The translations under genes and the position numbers were made by a program. This document shows, one piece after another, positions 45,383-54,538 of a DNA stretch of 64,000 nt. Origin of the DNA: Chitinophagaceae bacterium. Its GTDB lineage: Bacteria > Bacteroidota > Bacteroidia > Chitinophagales > Chitinophagaceae. The notes beneath the pieces were generated by a model. That model made no database searches and had not been told where the DNA came from. It saw only the letters and a list, made by a program, of their open reading frames with translations. The stretch's first letter is position 1. Every line of letters begins with the position of its first letter. The DNA is taken from NCBI GenBank assembly GCA_016787085.1, contig JAEUVJ010000031.1, forward strand, positions 62,001-126,000, read 5' to 3'.

Positions 45383-45706
45383 ATGATGCTTTCATCTGTC
45401 CGTAAAATAGTGGCCATTATCGCCATCGTTTGTTTAACCATCCTGTCGCAGGCGCAGCCTCTTTCTATAGAAGCAGGCAACAGCAAACCGTATAAGATAC
45501 TGACCTCCGGTAAACAGATCACAGTCAAAAGCACGAAAAATATCAGGAATATCATGGTGTGGACCGCCAGCGGCCACCGTATCGTCGAGCAAAAAGATGT
45601 GAACGAACTCACTTTCTCCTTCCATATTAACGTTTCCGAAAGAGTATTCTTTTTGATGATCCAGTTTGACGGGTCAAAGCCTTATACAGAGAAGATCGGG
45701 ATATGA
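45383..45706 (+). CDS. Small exported protein resembling a stand-alone T9SS sorting domain
   Basis: 107 residues. A signal peptide (about 1-24, ending SQAQ) is followed by about 75 residues with the rhythm of a type IX C-terminal sorting domain: ITVKSTKNIRNIMVWTASGH then a beta-rich end with YTEKIGI. Sorting domains normally sit at the end of large cargo proteins such as the S8 protease in this window. Here the domain is almost the whole protein. It could be a decayed cargo gene or a functional small protein. Start at 45383; a second ATG follows directly. Confidence 0.55.
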   Translation: MMLSSVRKIVAIIAIVCLTILSQAQPLSIEAGNSKPYKILTSGKQITVKSTKNIRNIMVWTASGHRIVEQKDVNELTFSFHINVSERVFFLMIQFDGSKPYTEKIGI

Positions 45707-45715
45707 ACCCCCAGC

Positions 45716-45753
45716 CATCCTGAGTGAAAGCGAAGGAAAGGGGGAGTTGGAGC
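45716..45753. repeat. TCCTGAGTGAAAGCGAAGG-type dispersed repeat, copy 1
   Basis: This word recurs in the same orientation at 46765-46800 with a few differences (TCCTGAGTGAAATCGAAGG). The two copies bracket dtd, the heptamer array and arfB, a span of about 1.05 kb. Confidence 0.6.
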
Positions 45754-45766
45754 ATCTATCGATTCA

Positions 45767-46219
45767 TCACTCTTTATCCTTTGTGTCTATTATTATTGTT
45801 ACAGGTCCGTCGTTCAGTAACTCTACCTTCATGTCAGCCTGGAAAACGCCGGTTTGAACCAGTTTGCCTAAATCTTGTGCCAATTGGTGAACCATCTGTT
45901 CATATAAAGGAATGGCCACTTCCGGTTTTGCAGCACGGCTATAACCTGGACGGTTCCCCTTTTTCGTTGAGGCGTGAAGGGTGAACTGGCTGACAAGTAA
46001 TATTCCACCCTCTTTATCTTTTACTGACACATTCATCACCCCGTTCTCATCATCGAAAATGCGCATGTTGATGATCTTGCCACTTAACCATCCGATGTCT
46101 TCTGGTGTGTCTGCCTCTTCGATACCCAGCAACACCAGCAAGCCATGGCCGATCTGTGAATGAACCTTACCCTCAATTGTTACACTGGCCCTGCTGACCC
46201 GTTGAATGACTACCCGCAT
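45767..46219 (-). CDS. dtd: D-aminoacyl-tRNA deacylase
   Basis: 150-residue enzyme that removes D-amino acids (and glycine from mischarged tRNA-Ala) from tRNA. The two active-site motifs are readable: SQFTLHASTKKGNRPGYS and the GPVTIIIDT Gly-cisPro segment. Start is the ATG at 46219 (MRVVIQRVS); an upstream ATG eight codons earlier is non-homologous. It is divergent from arfB across a heptamer array. Confidence 0.93.
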   Translation of the reverse strand: MRVVIQRVSRASVTIEGKVHSQIGHGLLVLLGIEEADTPEDIGWLSGKIINMRIFDDENGVMNVSVKDKEGGILLVSQFTLHASTKKGNRPGYSRAAKPEVAIPLYEQMVHQLAQDLGKLVQTGVFQADMKVELLNDGPVTIIIDTKDKE

Positions 46220-46240
46220 AATTTGTATCTTTACGATTTG

Positions 46241-46248
46241 CAAATGTA
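46241..46248 (-). promoter_or_regulatory. Candidate -7 box for dtd, abutting the heptamer array
   Basis: On the minus strand TACATTTG matches TAnnTTTG, 21 bp before the dtd ATG. The place where a -33 element should be is occupied by the TATTGAC array, so copy number or array sequence could influence transcription. Confidence 0.5.
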
Positions 46249-46330
46249 TTGACTATTGACTATTGACTATTGACTATTGACTATTGACTATTGACTATTG
46301 ACTATTGACTATTGACTATTGACTATTGAC
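46247..46330. repeat. Twelve perfect tandem copies of TATTGAC
   Basis: An uninterrupted 84-bp array of the heptamer TATTGAC fills the divergent region between dtd and arfB. It ends 13 bp before the arfB ATG. There are no variant units. It is a simple tandem repeat, not a CRISPR array. Seven-base units are prone to slipped-strand copy number change. Confidence 0.98.
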
Positions 46331-46343
46331 TTATTTGACCTCC

Positions 46344-46754
46344 ATGATTTATCTCATTGACCTTTCCTCAGAAATCCAATTCCAAACTACCCGCAGCGGC
46401 GGCAAAGGCGGTCAGAACGTCAACAAAGTGGAAACCGCCGTCATTGGCTCGTTGCACATAGATGCTTCTTCCCTTTTGTCGTATGAACAAAAACAGGTTA
46501 TCAGGGAAAAGCTCTCCAACCGCATCACAGGCGATGGTTATCTGCAGGTAAAATCACAAACACACCGCACACAACTGGCCAATAAAGATGAAGTCATCGA
46601 AAAGATCAACCAGTTGGTAACGGATGCATTGAAGAAGAAAAAACCAAGGATCGCTACCAAAGTAAGCAAAGCAGCTAAAGAAAAGCGACTGGAGTCTAAA
46701 AAGAAACACGCAGAGAGAAAGGCAGGACGAAAAAGATTCAGACGGGAAGAATGA
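46344..46754 (+). CDS. arfB: Peptidyl-tRNA hydrolase ArfB (ICT1-like ribosome rescue factor)
   Basis: 136-residue class I release-factor-like protein that frees stalled ribosomes. The catalytic GGQ is in RSGGKGGQNVNKVET and the C-terminal tail is highly basic (KKHAERKAGRKRFRR), used to enter the empty mRNA channel. I start at the ATG at 46344; the frame could open at a TTG inside the last heptamer copy, six codons earlier. Divergent from dtd. Confidence 0.92.
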   Translation: MIYLIDLSSEIQFQTTRSGGKGGQNVNKVETAVIGSLHIDASSLLSYEQKQVIREKLSNRITGDGYLQVKSQTHRTQLANKDEVIEKINQLVTDALKKKKPRIATKVSKAAKEKRLESKKKHAERKAGRKRFRREE

Positions 46755-46764
46755 TGCCCTGTCA

Positions 46765-46800
46765 GTCCTGAGTGAAATCGAAGGAAAAGGGAGCTTGGAC
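46765..46800. repeat. TCCTGAGTGAAATCGAAGG-type dispersed repeat, copy 2
   Basis: Direct repeat of the copy at 45716-45753, located just after the arfB stop. Confidence 0.6.
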
Positions 46801-46876
46801 ACGGGTTTTCTTTATGCTTCACATCATTTTCATAAAACAGGACGTTATAAATATAATAGTATAAGTCAGATAATAA

Positions 46877-47917
46877 ATGCTTAAAAGTCTTTTGGCCATA
46901 GCGCTCATTCTTACTTTGGTAATCCTGTTGGCTTACGGGTTAGGTGCTTGCCGCAAAGACAATCCCAATAACCTGGCGATGATGGAACAGGAGATACCCG
47001 AAGGCTTCCCTGATCCGGTATATCGCTATACGGATAACCCGCTCAGCAAAGAAGGCTTCGAACTGGGCCGCAAATTATTTTATGATGGTCGCTTATCTAA
47101 GGATGGCAATTTCCCTTGCGCTTCCTGTCACCAGCAAATAGGAAGTTTCGGCACATTTGAACATGACCGCAGCCATGGCTACAATAATTCGCATACTTTA
47201 AGAAATGCTCCGGTCCTTTTTAATCTTGCCTGGCAAACCAGTTTTCACTGGGATGGTGAGTTCCGGTCCTTGTTTGATGAAGCCGCACAACCGATCAACG
47301 GGCATATAGAAATGGCGGAGTCATTCAATGGTGTAATTGTTAAACTGCAGAAAGACCCGGAATACAGGAAAGAGTTCAAACGTGTTTTCAGAAGTGAATT
47401 CATCAGCCCGGAACATATACTGAAAGCATTGGCCCAGTTCACGGGCTACATGACCTCAGCTAACTCAAAATATGACCGCTACAAAAAAGGGCAGGCATCG
47501 TTTACTGCACAGGAACTGAACGGTTACCAGGTATACCAGGCCAACTGCGCCACCTGTCATCCTGAACCCATGTTTACCGATTACAGCTTCCGGAATATTG
47601 GCCTGCCGGTTGATCCTTTCTTAAATGATTATGGGCGATTGCGTATTACAAAAAATGCTACGGATTCGCTGAAGTTCAAAGTACCCACTTTGCGGAATGT
47701 ATATATCTCTTCCAACTATATGCACGATGGCCGCTTCAATACACTGGCACAATGCATCAATCACTATCGTACCGGCATACAACAAAGCGGCACGCTGGAC
47801 CCGCTATTGACTAATGGAATTATACTGAACACAACACAGGCTAACGACCTGCGGTCATTTCTGGTCACGCTGACAGATTCTTCTTTTATTACCGACCCCC
47901 GTTACGGGCAGCCTTAA
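46877..47917 (+). CDS. Di-haem cytochrome c peroxidase, lipoprotein
   Basis: 346 residues of the CcpA/MauG family. An N-terminal hydrophobic segment ends in a lipobox-like LGAC (C25), so it is probably a periplasm-facing lipoprotein. Two haem c motifs: CASCH (81-85) and CATCH (224-228). It likely reduces hydrogen peroxide with electrons from small cytochromes, although MauG-like oxidation of another substrate cannot be excluded. Other conserved parts are LFYDGRLSKDG and FKVPTLRNV with YMHDGRF. Confidence 0.92.
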   Translation: MLKSLLAIALILTLVILLAYGLGACRKDNPNNLAMMEQEIPEGFPDPVYRYTDNPLSKEGFELGRKLFYDGRLSKDGNFPCASCHQQIGSFGTFEHDRSHGYNNSHTLRNAPVLFNLAWQTSFHWDGEFRSLFDEAAQPINGHIEMAESFNGVIVKLQKDPEYRKEFKRVFRSEFISPEHILKALAQFTGYMTSANSKYDRYKKGQASFTAQELNGYQVYQANCATCHPEPMFTDYSFRNIGLPVDPFLNDYGRLRITKNATDSLKFKVPTLRNVYISSNYMHDGRFNTLAQCINHYRTGIQQSGTLDPLLTNGIILNTTQANDLRSFLVTLTDSSFITDPRYGQP

Positions 47918-47921
47918 TGTC

Positions 47922-48581
47922 TCAGGCTTTTCTTTTTGACTTCAATGCTTCCAGCGCCTGCTTCTGTGCCTCTATTTCTTTTTGCTGACTATCCTGATTC
48001 TTTGCGTTATCCTTCAGGTCGTCCTGGAGTTTCTTTATCTTCTTTTCCATATCGGACTGGTCATCCTTCAGATCCTTTAATTTTTTCTCTGCTTTGGCCA
48101 CTACTTCATCCTGGTTGCTGATCTGCAATTCGAGATCGGCAGCTTCCATATAGGGTTGAAGGTTATTCAAAAATGCTTTAGCCTTGTCCACATCAGCCGC
48201 CTCAAAAGCTGTTTTGGCATTCTCGCCATCTTTCAGAATGATCAGGTAAACAACCGACTGGTCTTTATCCTTCCGGCCTTTCGTTTCTACTTTGAAGGCA
48301 TAATCCATACTGCTGGACAGAACATCCGTAATAAAAGCCCCTTTATATACCCTGAACCCTTTGTCTTTATTAAAAAGACCTTTTTCTTCCTTGCCTTTAT
48401 AACCGAGATCCTCCATTTTTTTGATGATGCCATTTTCCACCGCTTCCGGCGGGTAAGGATAATCAATCACGAAGGCTTGTTGTTTTTTCTTGGAGTACTC
48501 GATGGTCCCTTCATACGCCTGGGATAAAACAGGAAAGGAAAAAACAGCCGCAGCCAGCAAGGACAGGAACATTCTTTTCAT
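47922..48581 (-). CDS. Exported protein with C-terminal coiled coil, unknown function
   Basis: 219 residues from the ATG at 48581. Signal peptide about 1-20 (FSFPVLSQA). The middle part (YSKKKQQAFVIDYPYPPEAV) has a compact alpha/beta look and the last 75 residues are a charged coiled coil (KKLKDLKDDQSDMEKKIKKL). No enzyme motif is visible. A promoter matching both consensus elements precedes it. Likely periplasmic; the role is unknown. Confidence 0.75.
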   Translation of the reverse strand: MKRMFLSLLAAAVFSFPVLSQAYEGTIEYSKKKQQAFVIDYPYPPEAVENGIIKKMEDLGYKGKEEKGLFNKDKGFRVYKGAFITDVLSSSMDYAFKVETKGRKDKDQSVVYLIILKDGENAKTAFEAADVDKAKAFLNNLQPYMEAADLELQISNQDEVVAKAEKKLKDLKDDQSDMEKKIKKLQDDLKDNAKNQDSQQKEIEAQKQALEALKSKRKA

Positions 48582-48596
48582 AACAATGGTTTTTTG

Positions 48597-48628
48597 CAAA
48601 GATAGAATAAAGGCAAAATGCGTTGCAA
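48597..48628 (-). promoter_or_regulatory. Promoter of the coiled-coil exported protein
   Basis: On the minus strand TTG (48628-48626), a 21-base spacer, and TATCTTTG (48604-48597) match the Bacteroidota -33 and -7 elements; the ATG lies 15 bp after the -7 box. Confidence 0.65.
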
Positions 48629-48711
48629 GCCTGTTAAAGAATCCTTTTCCACCGCACCCATTCGTTTTTTGAAAATGCAACGATTACATTTGCTGACCAA
48701 ATCCCCATCCT

Positions 48712-50220
48712 TTGAGTGGTATTAAAAAACTGGCCGGGCAGACGCTGTGGTATGGTGTACCCACCATCGCCAGCCGCTTTCTCGGCTACCTGATGAATCT
48801 CTCGTTGCCGCTCATCTTTGCACAACCATCCAAAACCGCTGACCTGACACAGGTATATGCCATCATCCCATTTTTAAATGTGCTTTTCACCTATGGATTA
48901 GAAACAGCTTATTTCCGGTTCTCGCAGGATTTTGATCAGAAGCGATTGTATAACACCCTTTCTGTTTCGCTGATCGGTTCCACCATTTTCTTTACAGGGT
49001 TGTTGTTTGTTTTCAAGGACAATATTGCAGAATGGGCTAATCTTGACAAACACCCCGAATACATTACCTGGATGGCGGGTATCATTTTCTTTGATGCCAT
49101 CAGCACTCTTGCGTTTGCACGACTGCGGCAGGAGAACCGCCCAAAACGCTATGCCTTTGCAAGAATAGCCGGCGTTATCATGAATATCCTGGTAGTGGTA
49201 TTGTTCCTAGGTGTCATTCCGAAATATGCACAAAGCAACCCCGATACATTTATCGGCACCTTCTACAATAAAGATATTGGGATCGGCTACTACCTGATCG
49301 GCAATCTCTGCGGCAGCATACTTACTTTTCTGATTCTCTGGAAAGAGTTCAGACAGGTCAGCTTTTATTTCGACCGCATTTTATGGAAAAAGGTGTTGCG
49401 CTATGCATACCCGCTGGTGATCGTAGGCATGGGCGGTATGGTAAATGATATGCTGAGCCGTCTCATTTACCAGCATGTGGTGGACCTGCCGGAACAACAG
49501 GCCAAACATGAACTGGGCATTTTCGGCAATATCTATCGTCTCGCTGTTCTTATTACCATCATGATCCAGGCCTTCCGTATGGCGGCCGAGCCCTTCTTCT
49601 TTAGCCAAAGTAAAAATGACGATGCACCAAAGACCTATGCCCGCATCATGAAGTTCTTTGTCATCGCCTGCTGTTTCATGTTTTTATTGATCAGCCTCTA
49701 CATTGATATATTCGGCTGGTTCTTCGAAGCGATTGATAAAGCAGCCTGGGTAGAAGGGTTGAATATCGTTCCGCTGCTGGCATTGGGCAATGTTTTTCTC
49801 GGTATTTATTACAACCTGAGTATCTGGTATAAGCTTACGAATAAGAATATGATGGGCGCCTTGATCACTATCGGCGGCGCTGTCATTACTATTGTATTGA
49901 ATATAATCCTGATCCCGCAGTGGCATTATCTCGGCGCTGCTATCGCTACCTTCTGCTGCTACCTGTTCATGATGATCGTGAGCTATCTGATGGGACAGAA
50001 ATATTACCCCGTTCCTTATGCCCGGAAAAAGCTGATTGCCTATATCGTATTAGTGGTTTTGATATACGCTGTACACCGCGGGTTTATTTATCTATGGGAT
50101 AACCGGTGGTTCAATATCGGGATGGCTACTGCCCTGCTTTTGGCGTTTACTGCTTTTGTGACAAAGATGGAGAGAAAGGAATTGCAGAAACTTCCGGTGA
50201 TAGGACGCTTTATCAAATAG
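48712..50220 (+). CDS. Polysaccharide/lipid flippase of the MOP superfamily (Wzx-like)
   Basis: 502 residues with 12-14 predicted membrane helices; probably moves lipid-linked saccharide across the inner membrane. The start is a TTG at 48712 (GIKKLAGQTLWYGVPTIASR); no ATG lies close upstream in frame. The TACATTTG box at 48686-48693 fits a -7 element. It is convergent with the metallo-hydrolase gene. No glycosyltransferase genes are adjacent, so the substrate cannot be inferred. Confidence 0.85.
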   Translation: MSGIKKLAGQTLWYGVPTIASRFLGYLMNLSLPLIFAQPSKTADLTQVYAIIPFLNVLFTYGLETAYFRFSQDFDQKRLYNTLSVSLIGSTIFFTGLLFVFKDNIAEWANLDKHPEYITWMAGIIFFDAISTLAFARLRQENRPKRYAFARIAGVIMNILVVVLFLGVIPKYAQSNPDTFIGTFYNKDIGIGYYLIGNLCGSILTFLILWKEFRQVSFYFDRILWKKVLRYAYPLVIVGMGGMVNDMLSRLIYQHVVDLPEQQAKHELGIFGNIYRLAVLITIMIQAFRMAAEPFFFSQSKNDDAPKTYARIMKFFVIACCFMFLLISLYIDIFGWFFEAIDKAAWVEGLNIVPLLALGNVFLGIYYNLSIWYKLTNKNMMGALITIGGAVITIVLNIILIPQWHYLGAAIATFCCYLFMMIVSYLMGQKYYPVPYARKKLIAYIVLVVLIYAVHRGFIYLWDNRWFNIGMATALLLAFTAFVTKMERKELQKLPVIGRFIK

Positions 50221-50228
50221 GTTCCCGG

Positions 50229-50873
50229 TTAATACAATTTCACAAACGGATTATTCATTTTTTCAAAACCAATTGTTGTCACCGGCCCATGACCCGAATA
50301 CACTTTCGTTTCATCCGGCAGGGTAAAGAACTGTGTCTGGATACTGTTCACCAGGGTTTCGAAACTACCACCCGGCAAGTCGGTACGGCCAATGCTCCCA
50401 TTAAAGAGTACATCGCCGCCTATCACAAAATGTCCCGGCTCATGGTAAAAGGAAACACTGCCGGGTGAATGACCGGGTGTGAACAGGATCTTCAGTTCAT
50501 TCTCCCCAATTTTTACGATCGCTCCGGGTTCTAACCAGGCCAAGGGGCCATCATAATTATCAAAGGGTAGTTGCCAGTTCTGGCCGGAAACGGGTGCATA
50601 GTCCAGTACCGGCTTCTCTTTGGGATGGATATGCAGGGTAAGCCCCCACGTCCCATACACAAACTTATTCCCGAACACATGATCAAGGTGACAATGGGTA
50701 TTCAACAGCAATACCGGCTTCAGCCCGGCGTCTTCCACCGCAGCCTTCAGTTCGACCTCTTCTTCGGGAAAATAACAGCCGGGGTCTATAATGCAGCATT
50801 CCTTTTTTTCGTTATAGAGCAGATAGGTATTTTCCTGCACGGGGCTAAATGTGAACGCCTTAACGCTTAACAT
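50229..50873 (-). CDS. Metallo-beta-lactamase-fold hydrolase, glyoxalase II-like
   Basis: 214 residues. Metal ligands are visible in THCHLDH (H60, H62, D64, H65), FTPGHSPGS and GGDVLFNGSIGRTDLPGG, with the last histidine in YSGHGPVT. The layout is that of small hydroxyacylglutathione-hydrolase-like proteins common in Bacteroidota; the true substrate is unknown. A 12-bp perfect palindrome ACTTTTAAAAGT (50888-50899) lies just upstream of its start. Confidence 0.88.
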   Translation of the reverse strand: MLSVKAFTFSPVQENTYLLYNEKKECCIIDPGCYFPEEEVELKAAVEDAGLKPVLLLNTHCHLDHVFGNKFVYGTWGLTLHIHPKEKPVLDYAPVSGQNWQLPFDNYDGPLAWLEPGAIVKIGENELKILFTPGHSPGSVSFYHEPGHFVIGGDVLFNGSIGRTDLPGGSFETLVNSIQTQFFTLPDETKVYSGHGPVTTIGFEKMNNPFVKLY

Positions 50874-51079
50874 GGATGGTTTTTTGTACTTTTAAAAGTC
50901 TTTTACGGTGAAGGCACCGCCAAAAATAAAGATACATCCTCATTGGTCATTTCATCGTAATTTGAACGGGATTTGGACCTCCCTGAGGATAACCTGTCTT
51001 TTAGTTAATAAAACCACAACCGGCAACATAGAGGAAAAACTGTACGATTTAATTAAGATTCAGAAACAGTAATGATTTT

Positions 51080-54000
51080 ATGAAGAAACTATCAAGCCTG
51101 ATTGCCTGCGTTTCCCTTTTTTATTCTATACAATCATCTGCGCAGGTCAATGCGGTAGAATTCGGAAAGAACCGGGTGCAGTACCAGAAATTCAAATGGA
51201 AGTATTACCAGACTGAAAACTTCAATACCTATTTCAGCCAGGATGGTCTTGGGCTGGGTAAATACGTAGCGCAGATCGCAGAGAATGAACTGCCGGGGCT
51301 GGAAGAATTTGTCGAATACGGTTTGCAGCGCCGCACCAATATCGTGGTGTATAACAACTTCGATGAGATGCAGCAATCCAATATCGGGCTCGGTATTGAC
51401 TGGCAGAACACTGGCGGTGTCACCAAACTGGTGAACAATAAAATGCTGGTCTATTTCGACGGCAATCATGATAATCTTCGCCGCCAGATACGCCAGGGCA
51501 TTGCACGGGTGCTGGTAGAAAATATCCTGTTTGGCGATGATCTCGGTGAATTTGCCGCCAACCAGGCATTACTGGATCTTCCCAAGTGGCTGACCGATGG
51601 CTATATTGAATACGCTGCCGAGAACTGGAGCCCTTCCCTTGATGATGACCTTCGCGGCATCATGCTTTCCGGCAAATACACCAAGTTTTACCAGTTTGCT
51701 TTTGAAAAACCCAACCTGGCAGGGCACGCTTTTTGGAAATACATTGCCGATAAATATGGTAAAAGCAAGACTACTTACATGCTGTATCTCTCCAGGGTAT
51801 ATCGCAACCTGAACAGCGCCTCGCAAAAAGTCGCCAAGAAAAAATTCAAGGATATACTGAAAGATTTTATGCTGGAAGTGCCGCAGGGTTATTACAAAGA
51901 TCTCCGCGGACGACGTAATACGCCCAAGGGCCAGTTATCTATCAGCGAAGTGATCGGCAAAAAAGATTTCATCCGCTTTAATGCCAACCCGCAGCCAAGA
52001 AGTTTCACCTATGCGTTGGTAGAATTCTTCCAGGGAAAATATTCCGTGGTGCTGATGGAGAATTTTGTGAACCGTAAAATATTGTTGAAGTTCGGAACAA
52101 GGTCAAGGGAAGATGAAAAGAACCCCAACTACCCGATCCTTGCATGGGATGGAAAAGGAACAAGGCTCGCTGTATTCTACAGTGAAGAAGGCAAACTCAA
52201 ACTGTTCGTGTATGATGTGGTGAACCGCATCAAGGTCGTCAAACAGGAACTGCCGATGTTCGACCAGGTACAGGATATGAAATACATGCTGGACGCTAAT
52301 ACGCTTTTATTCAGCGCCATCCGTAGTGGACAAACGGATATTTATACCTATAAGATAGATAAACAGACCTACGAACAGATCACGAATGATGTGTATGATG
52401 ATCTTGATCCGTCATTCGTAGCTTTTCCGAATAAGACAGGTATCATTTTTTCCAGCAACAGGCCCTCTGCCAATGCAGTAAGCAGCGATGATTCATTACC
52501 TGCTCCGCATTTCAATATTTTTTTGGTGGACAACTGGAATAAATCTGAATTCAAACAGATATCACAGCTATCCGCCCTGCGCTATGGCAATGCCCGCTTC
52601 CCTTCACAATACAATACCTCGCATTTCACTTTTGTAAGCGATGAGAATGGCGTGAACAACCGCTATGCAGGTTTCTTCCGCACAGAAAGGGCCGGGCTTG
52701 ATACGTTAGTGTTCATCGGGGATGAAATATTGCGTAACCCGGGTCTGCAGGAAGTGGACAGTGTATTGAAAGAATGGAATAAAACAGATATTGATTCGGT
52801 AGGCTTTTTTTCCGTTACCAACGATTCATCATATGTATTCCCTATTACCAATTACCAAAGCAGTTTGCTGGAAACAAGAACGGCCGGCGATAACCAGCAG
52901 GTAAGTGAGGTAGTGAAGCTGGGAGATGTTAAATTATTATACCGTCTCCGGGTTGATGAAAACGTATTGAGACGCCGCAATGTGGCTGCCCGGCCCACTG
53001 AATACATGAAACAGGTGATGGATGCTGACCGGAGGGCCATGCAGAAAATATCGGCGGAGGAAGAAGAAAATGAATCGGACACGGCTGCCAAAAAAGATGA
53101 TTTCTTTCAAAGCGAGTTCCAGGATGAAAAGAAAGATACAGCCAGCAAAAAAGGAACAGTGGTGGAATCGCAGGAAATAACCAAACCTACCGTTCTGCGC
53201 AAAGCGAAACTGTATGAATACCGGCCACCCAAATTCTTTGCTGACTATGTAGTGACCGGGTTCAACAATTCCGTATTCCCGGTAAATAAATTTCAGCCTT
53301 ATGCCGGCGGATCAGGTCCTGTTCAGTTATCGAACGGCAATGATTTCAACGGACTGATCCGTATGGGTACTTCCGACCTGATGGAAGACGTCAAGTTCAC
53401 CGGCGGGTTCAGGATCGCATCTAATCTTCGTGATAATGATGTGCTGTTTGAGTTCTATAATTTCCGGAAACGATTGGACTGGGGCGTTACCTATTACCGC
53501 AGCAGCCTGCAGGTAGGGTTTTCCAATGCCCCTCAATATGTCGGGAAAAAATTTGAGAACTACTACCTTGTCCGCCTGAGATACCCCTTTGACAGAACCA
53601 GAAGCCTGCGGGCCACTATCGGGCCCCGTTTTGACAGAACGGTAGTCACTTCCCGTGACCGGTTCTCTTTGGAAACAGAAGATTTCACTACTACACACGG
53701 GCAGGTGAGCCTGGAATATGTGTATGATAACACCCTGAACCCTGCTACCAATATCTGGCATGGGCTGCGCTATAAAATATTCACTGATTGGTTCACACAG
53801 CTAAGCGATATTGGCAACCGGGATGGAAAGTTCCTCTTTAATGCAGGTTTTGATGCCCGTCATTATTTACCGATATACCGCAACCTGATATGGGCCGTAA
53901 GGGCAGCCGGTGATTTTTCATGGGGTAACCAGAAAGTGATCTATTATTTAGGTGGTGTTGACAACTGGTTCTCGCCAAAATTCAATAATGCCAATACACC

Positions 54001-54430
54001 TGATCCGGATAACGATTACACGTATCAAACCCTCGCCGTTAACCTGCGCGGCTTCCCGCAAAATGTAAGCAACGGGAACAATGCAGTAGTCCTGAACAGC
54101 GAAATACGGGTGCCTGTATTTGCTACCTTCTTTAATAAGCCGATCAACAATGCCTTCCTGCGCAATTTCCAGATCACACAGTTCTTTGATCTTGGCGCTG
54201 CCTGGAACGGGGCCTTTGACAAAATCGAAAGGCCGCAGGTGATATACGGCACGCCTCCTGTTACTGTCAGGATAAAGGCCGGTGGTATCGGGCCGTTTGC
54301 CGGTGGTTATGGTTTTGGGGCCAGGAGTACTTTATTAGGTTATTTCCTTAGAGTAGATGCCGCCTGGGAAATGAACGGCGTATTCAGGGGCAAACCTTCG
54401 TGGTATGTAGCCATGGGATTGGACTTTTGA
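51080..54430 (+). CDS. TolB-like propeller fused to outer-membrane beta-barrel
   Basis: 1116 residues. Signal peptide about 1-22. A peptidase-like/unknown N-terminal part (LPKWLTDGYIEYAAENW) is followed by beta-propeller blades (TDIYTYKIDKQTYEQITNDV, GIIFSSNRPSAN), a charged low-complexity linker (about 650-690), then a barrel domain of the bacterial surface antigen type with YGFGARSTLLGYFLRVDAAW and the C-terminal phenylalanine typical of BAM substrates. It is likely an outer-membrane protein; function unknown. Gene is monocistronic with a strong terminator. Confidence 0.82.
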   Translation: MKKLSSLIACVSLFYSIQSSAQVNAVEFGKNRVQYQKFKWKYYQTENFNTYFSQDGLGLGKYVAQIAENELPGLEEFVEYGLQRRTNIVVYNNFDEMQQSNIGLGIDWQNTGGVTKLVNNKMLVYFDGNHDNLRRQIRQGIARVLVENILFGDDLGEFAANQALLDLPKWLTDGYIEYAAENWSPSLDDDLRGIMLSGKYTKFYQFAFEKPNLAGHAFWKYIADKYGKSKTTYMLYLSRVYRNLNSASQKVAKKKFKDILKDFMLEVPQGYYKDLRGRRNTPKGQLSISEVIGKKDFIRFNANPQPRSFTYALVEFFQGKYSVVLMENFVNRKILLKFGTRSREDEKNPNYPILAWDGKGTRLAVFYSEEGKLKLFVYDVVNRIKVVKQELPMFDQVQDMKYMLDANTLLFSAIRSGQTDIYTYKIDKQTYEQITNDVYDDLDPSFVAFPNKTGIIFSSNRPSANAVSSDDSLPAPHFNIFLVDNWNKSEFKQISQLSALRYGNARFPSQYNTSHFTFVSDENGVNNRYAGFFRTERAGLDTLVFIGDEILRNPGLQEVDSVLKEWNKTDIDSVGFFSVTNDSSYVFPITNYQSSLLETRTAGDNQQVSEVVKLGDVKLLYRLRVDENVLRRRNVAARPTEYMKQVMDADRRAMQKISAEEEENESDTAAKKDDFFQSEFQDEKKDTASKKGTVVESQEITKPTVLRKAKLYEYRPPKFFADYVVTGFNNSVFPVNKFQPYAGGSGPVQLSNGNDFNGLIRMGTSDLMEDVKFTGGFRIASNLRDNDVLFEFYNFRKRLDWGVTYYRSSLQVGFSNAPQYVGKKFENYYLVRLRYPFDRTRSLRATIGPRFDRTVVTSRDRFSLETEDFTTTHGQVSLEYVYDNTLNPATNIWHGLRYKIFTDWFTQLSDIGNRDGKFLFNAGFDARHYLPIYRNLIWAVRAAGDFSWGNQKVIYYLGGVDNWFSPKFNNANTPDPDNDYTYQTLAVNLRGFPQNVSNGNNAVVLNSEIRVPVFATFFNKPINNAFLRNFQITQFFDLGAAWNGAFDKIERPQVIYGTPPVTVRIKAGGIGPFAGGYGFGARSTLLGYFLRVDAAWEMNGVFRGKPSWYVAMGLDF

Positions 54431-54459
54431 CCGGACTACCTATTTTATTTAAAACAACA

Positions 54460-54495
54460 AAAGTCTCCCCGCCGTGGCGGGGAGACTTTGTTTTT
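54460..54495 (+). terminator. Rho-independent terminator, likely shared by convergent genes
   Basis: AAAGTCTCCCCGCC and its exact complement GGCGGGGAGACTTT form a long stem with a very tight loop, followed by GTTTTTG. It lies between the 51080 gene and creD, and its A-rich 5' side could serve the minus strand too. Confidence 0.9.
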
Positions 54496-54538
54496 GCCCA
54501 TAGGGGGCTGAGAAAACCAACCAACCAACTTTACGGCG

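Noticed and set aside
46247..46330. Tandem TATTGAC array as a CRISPR array
   Set aside because: Units are 7 bp with no spacers between them and there are no cas genes; it is a simple tandem repeat.
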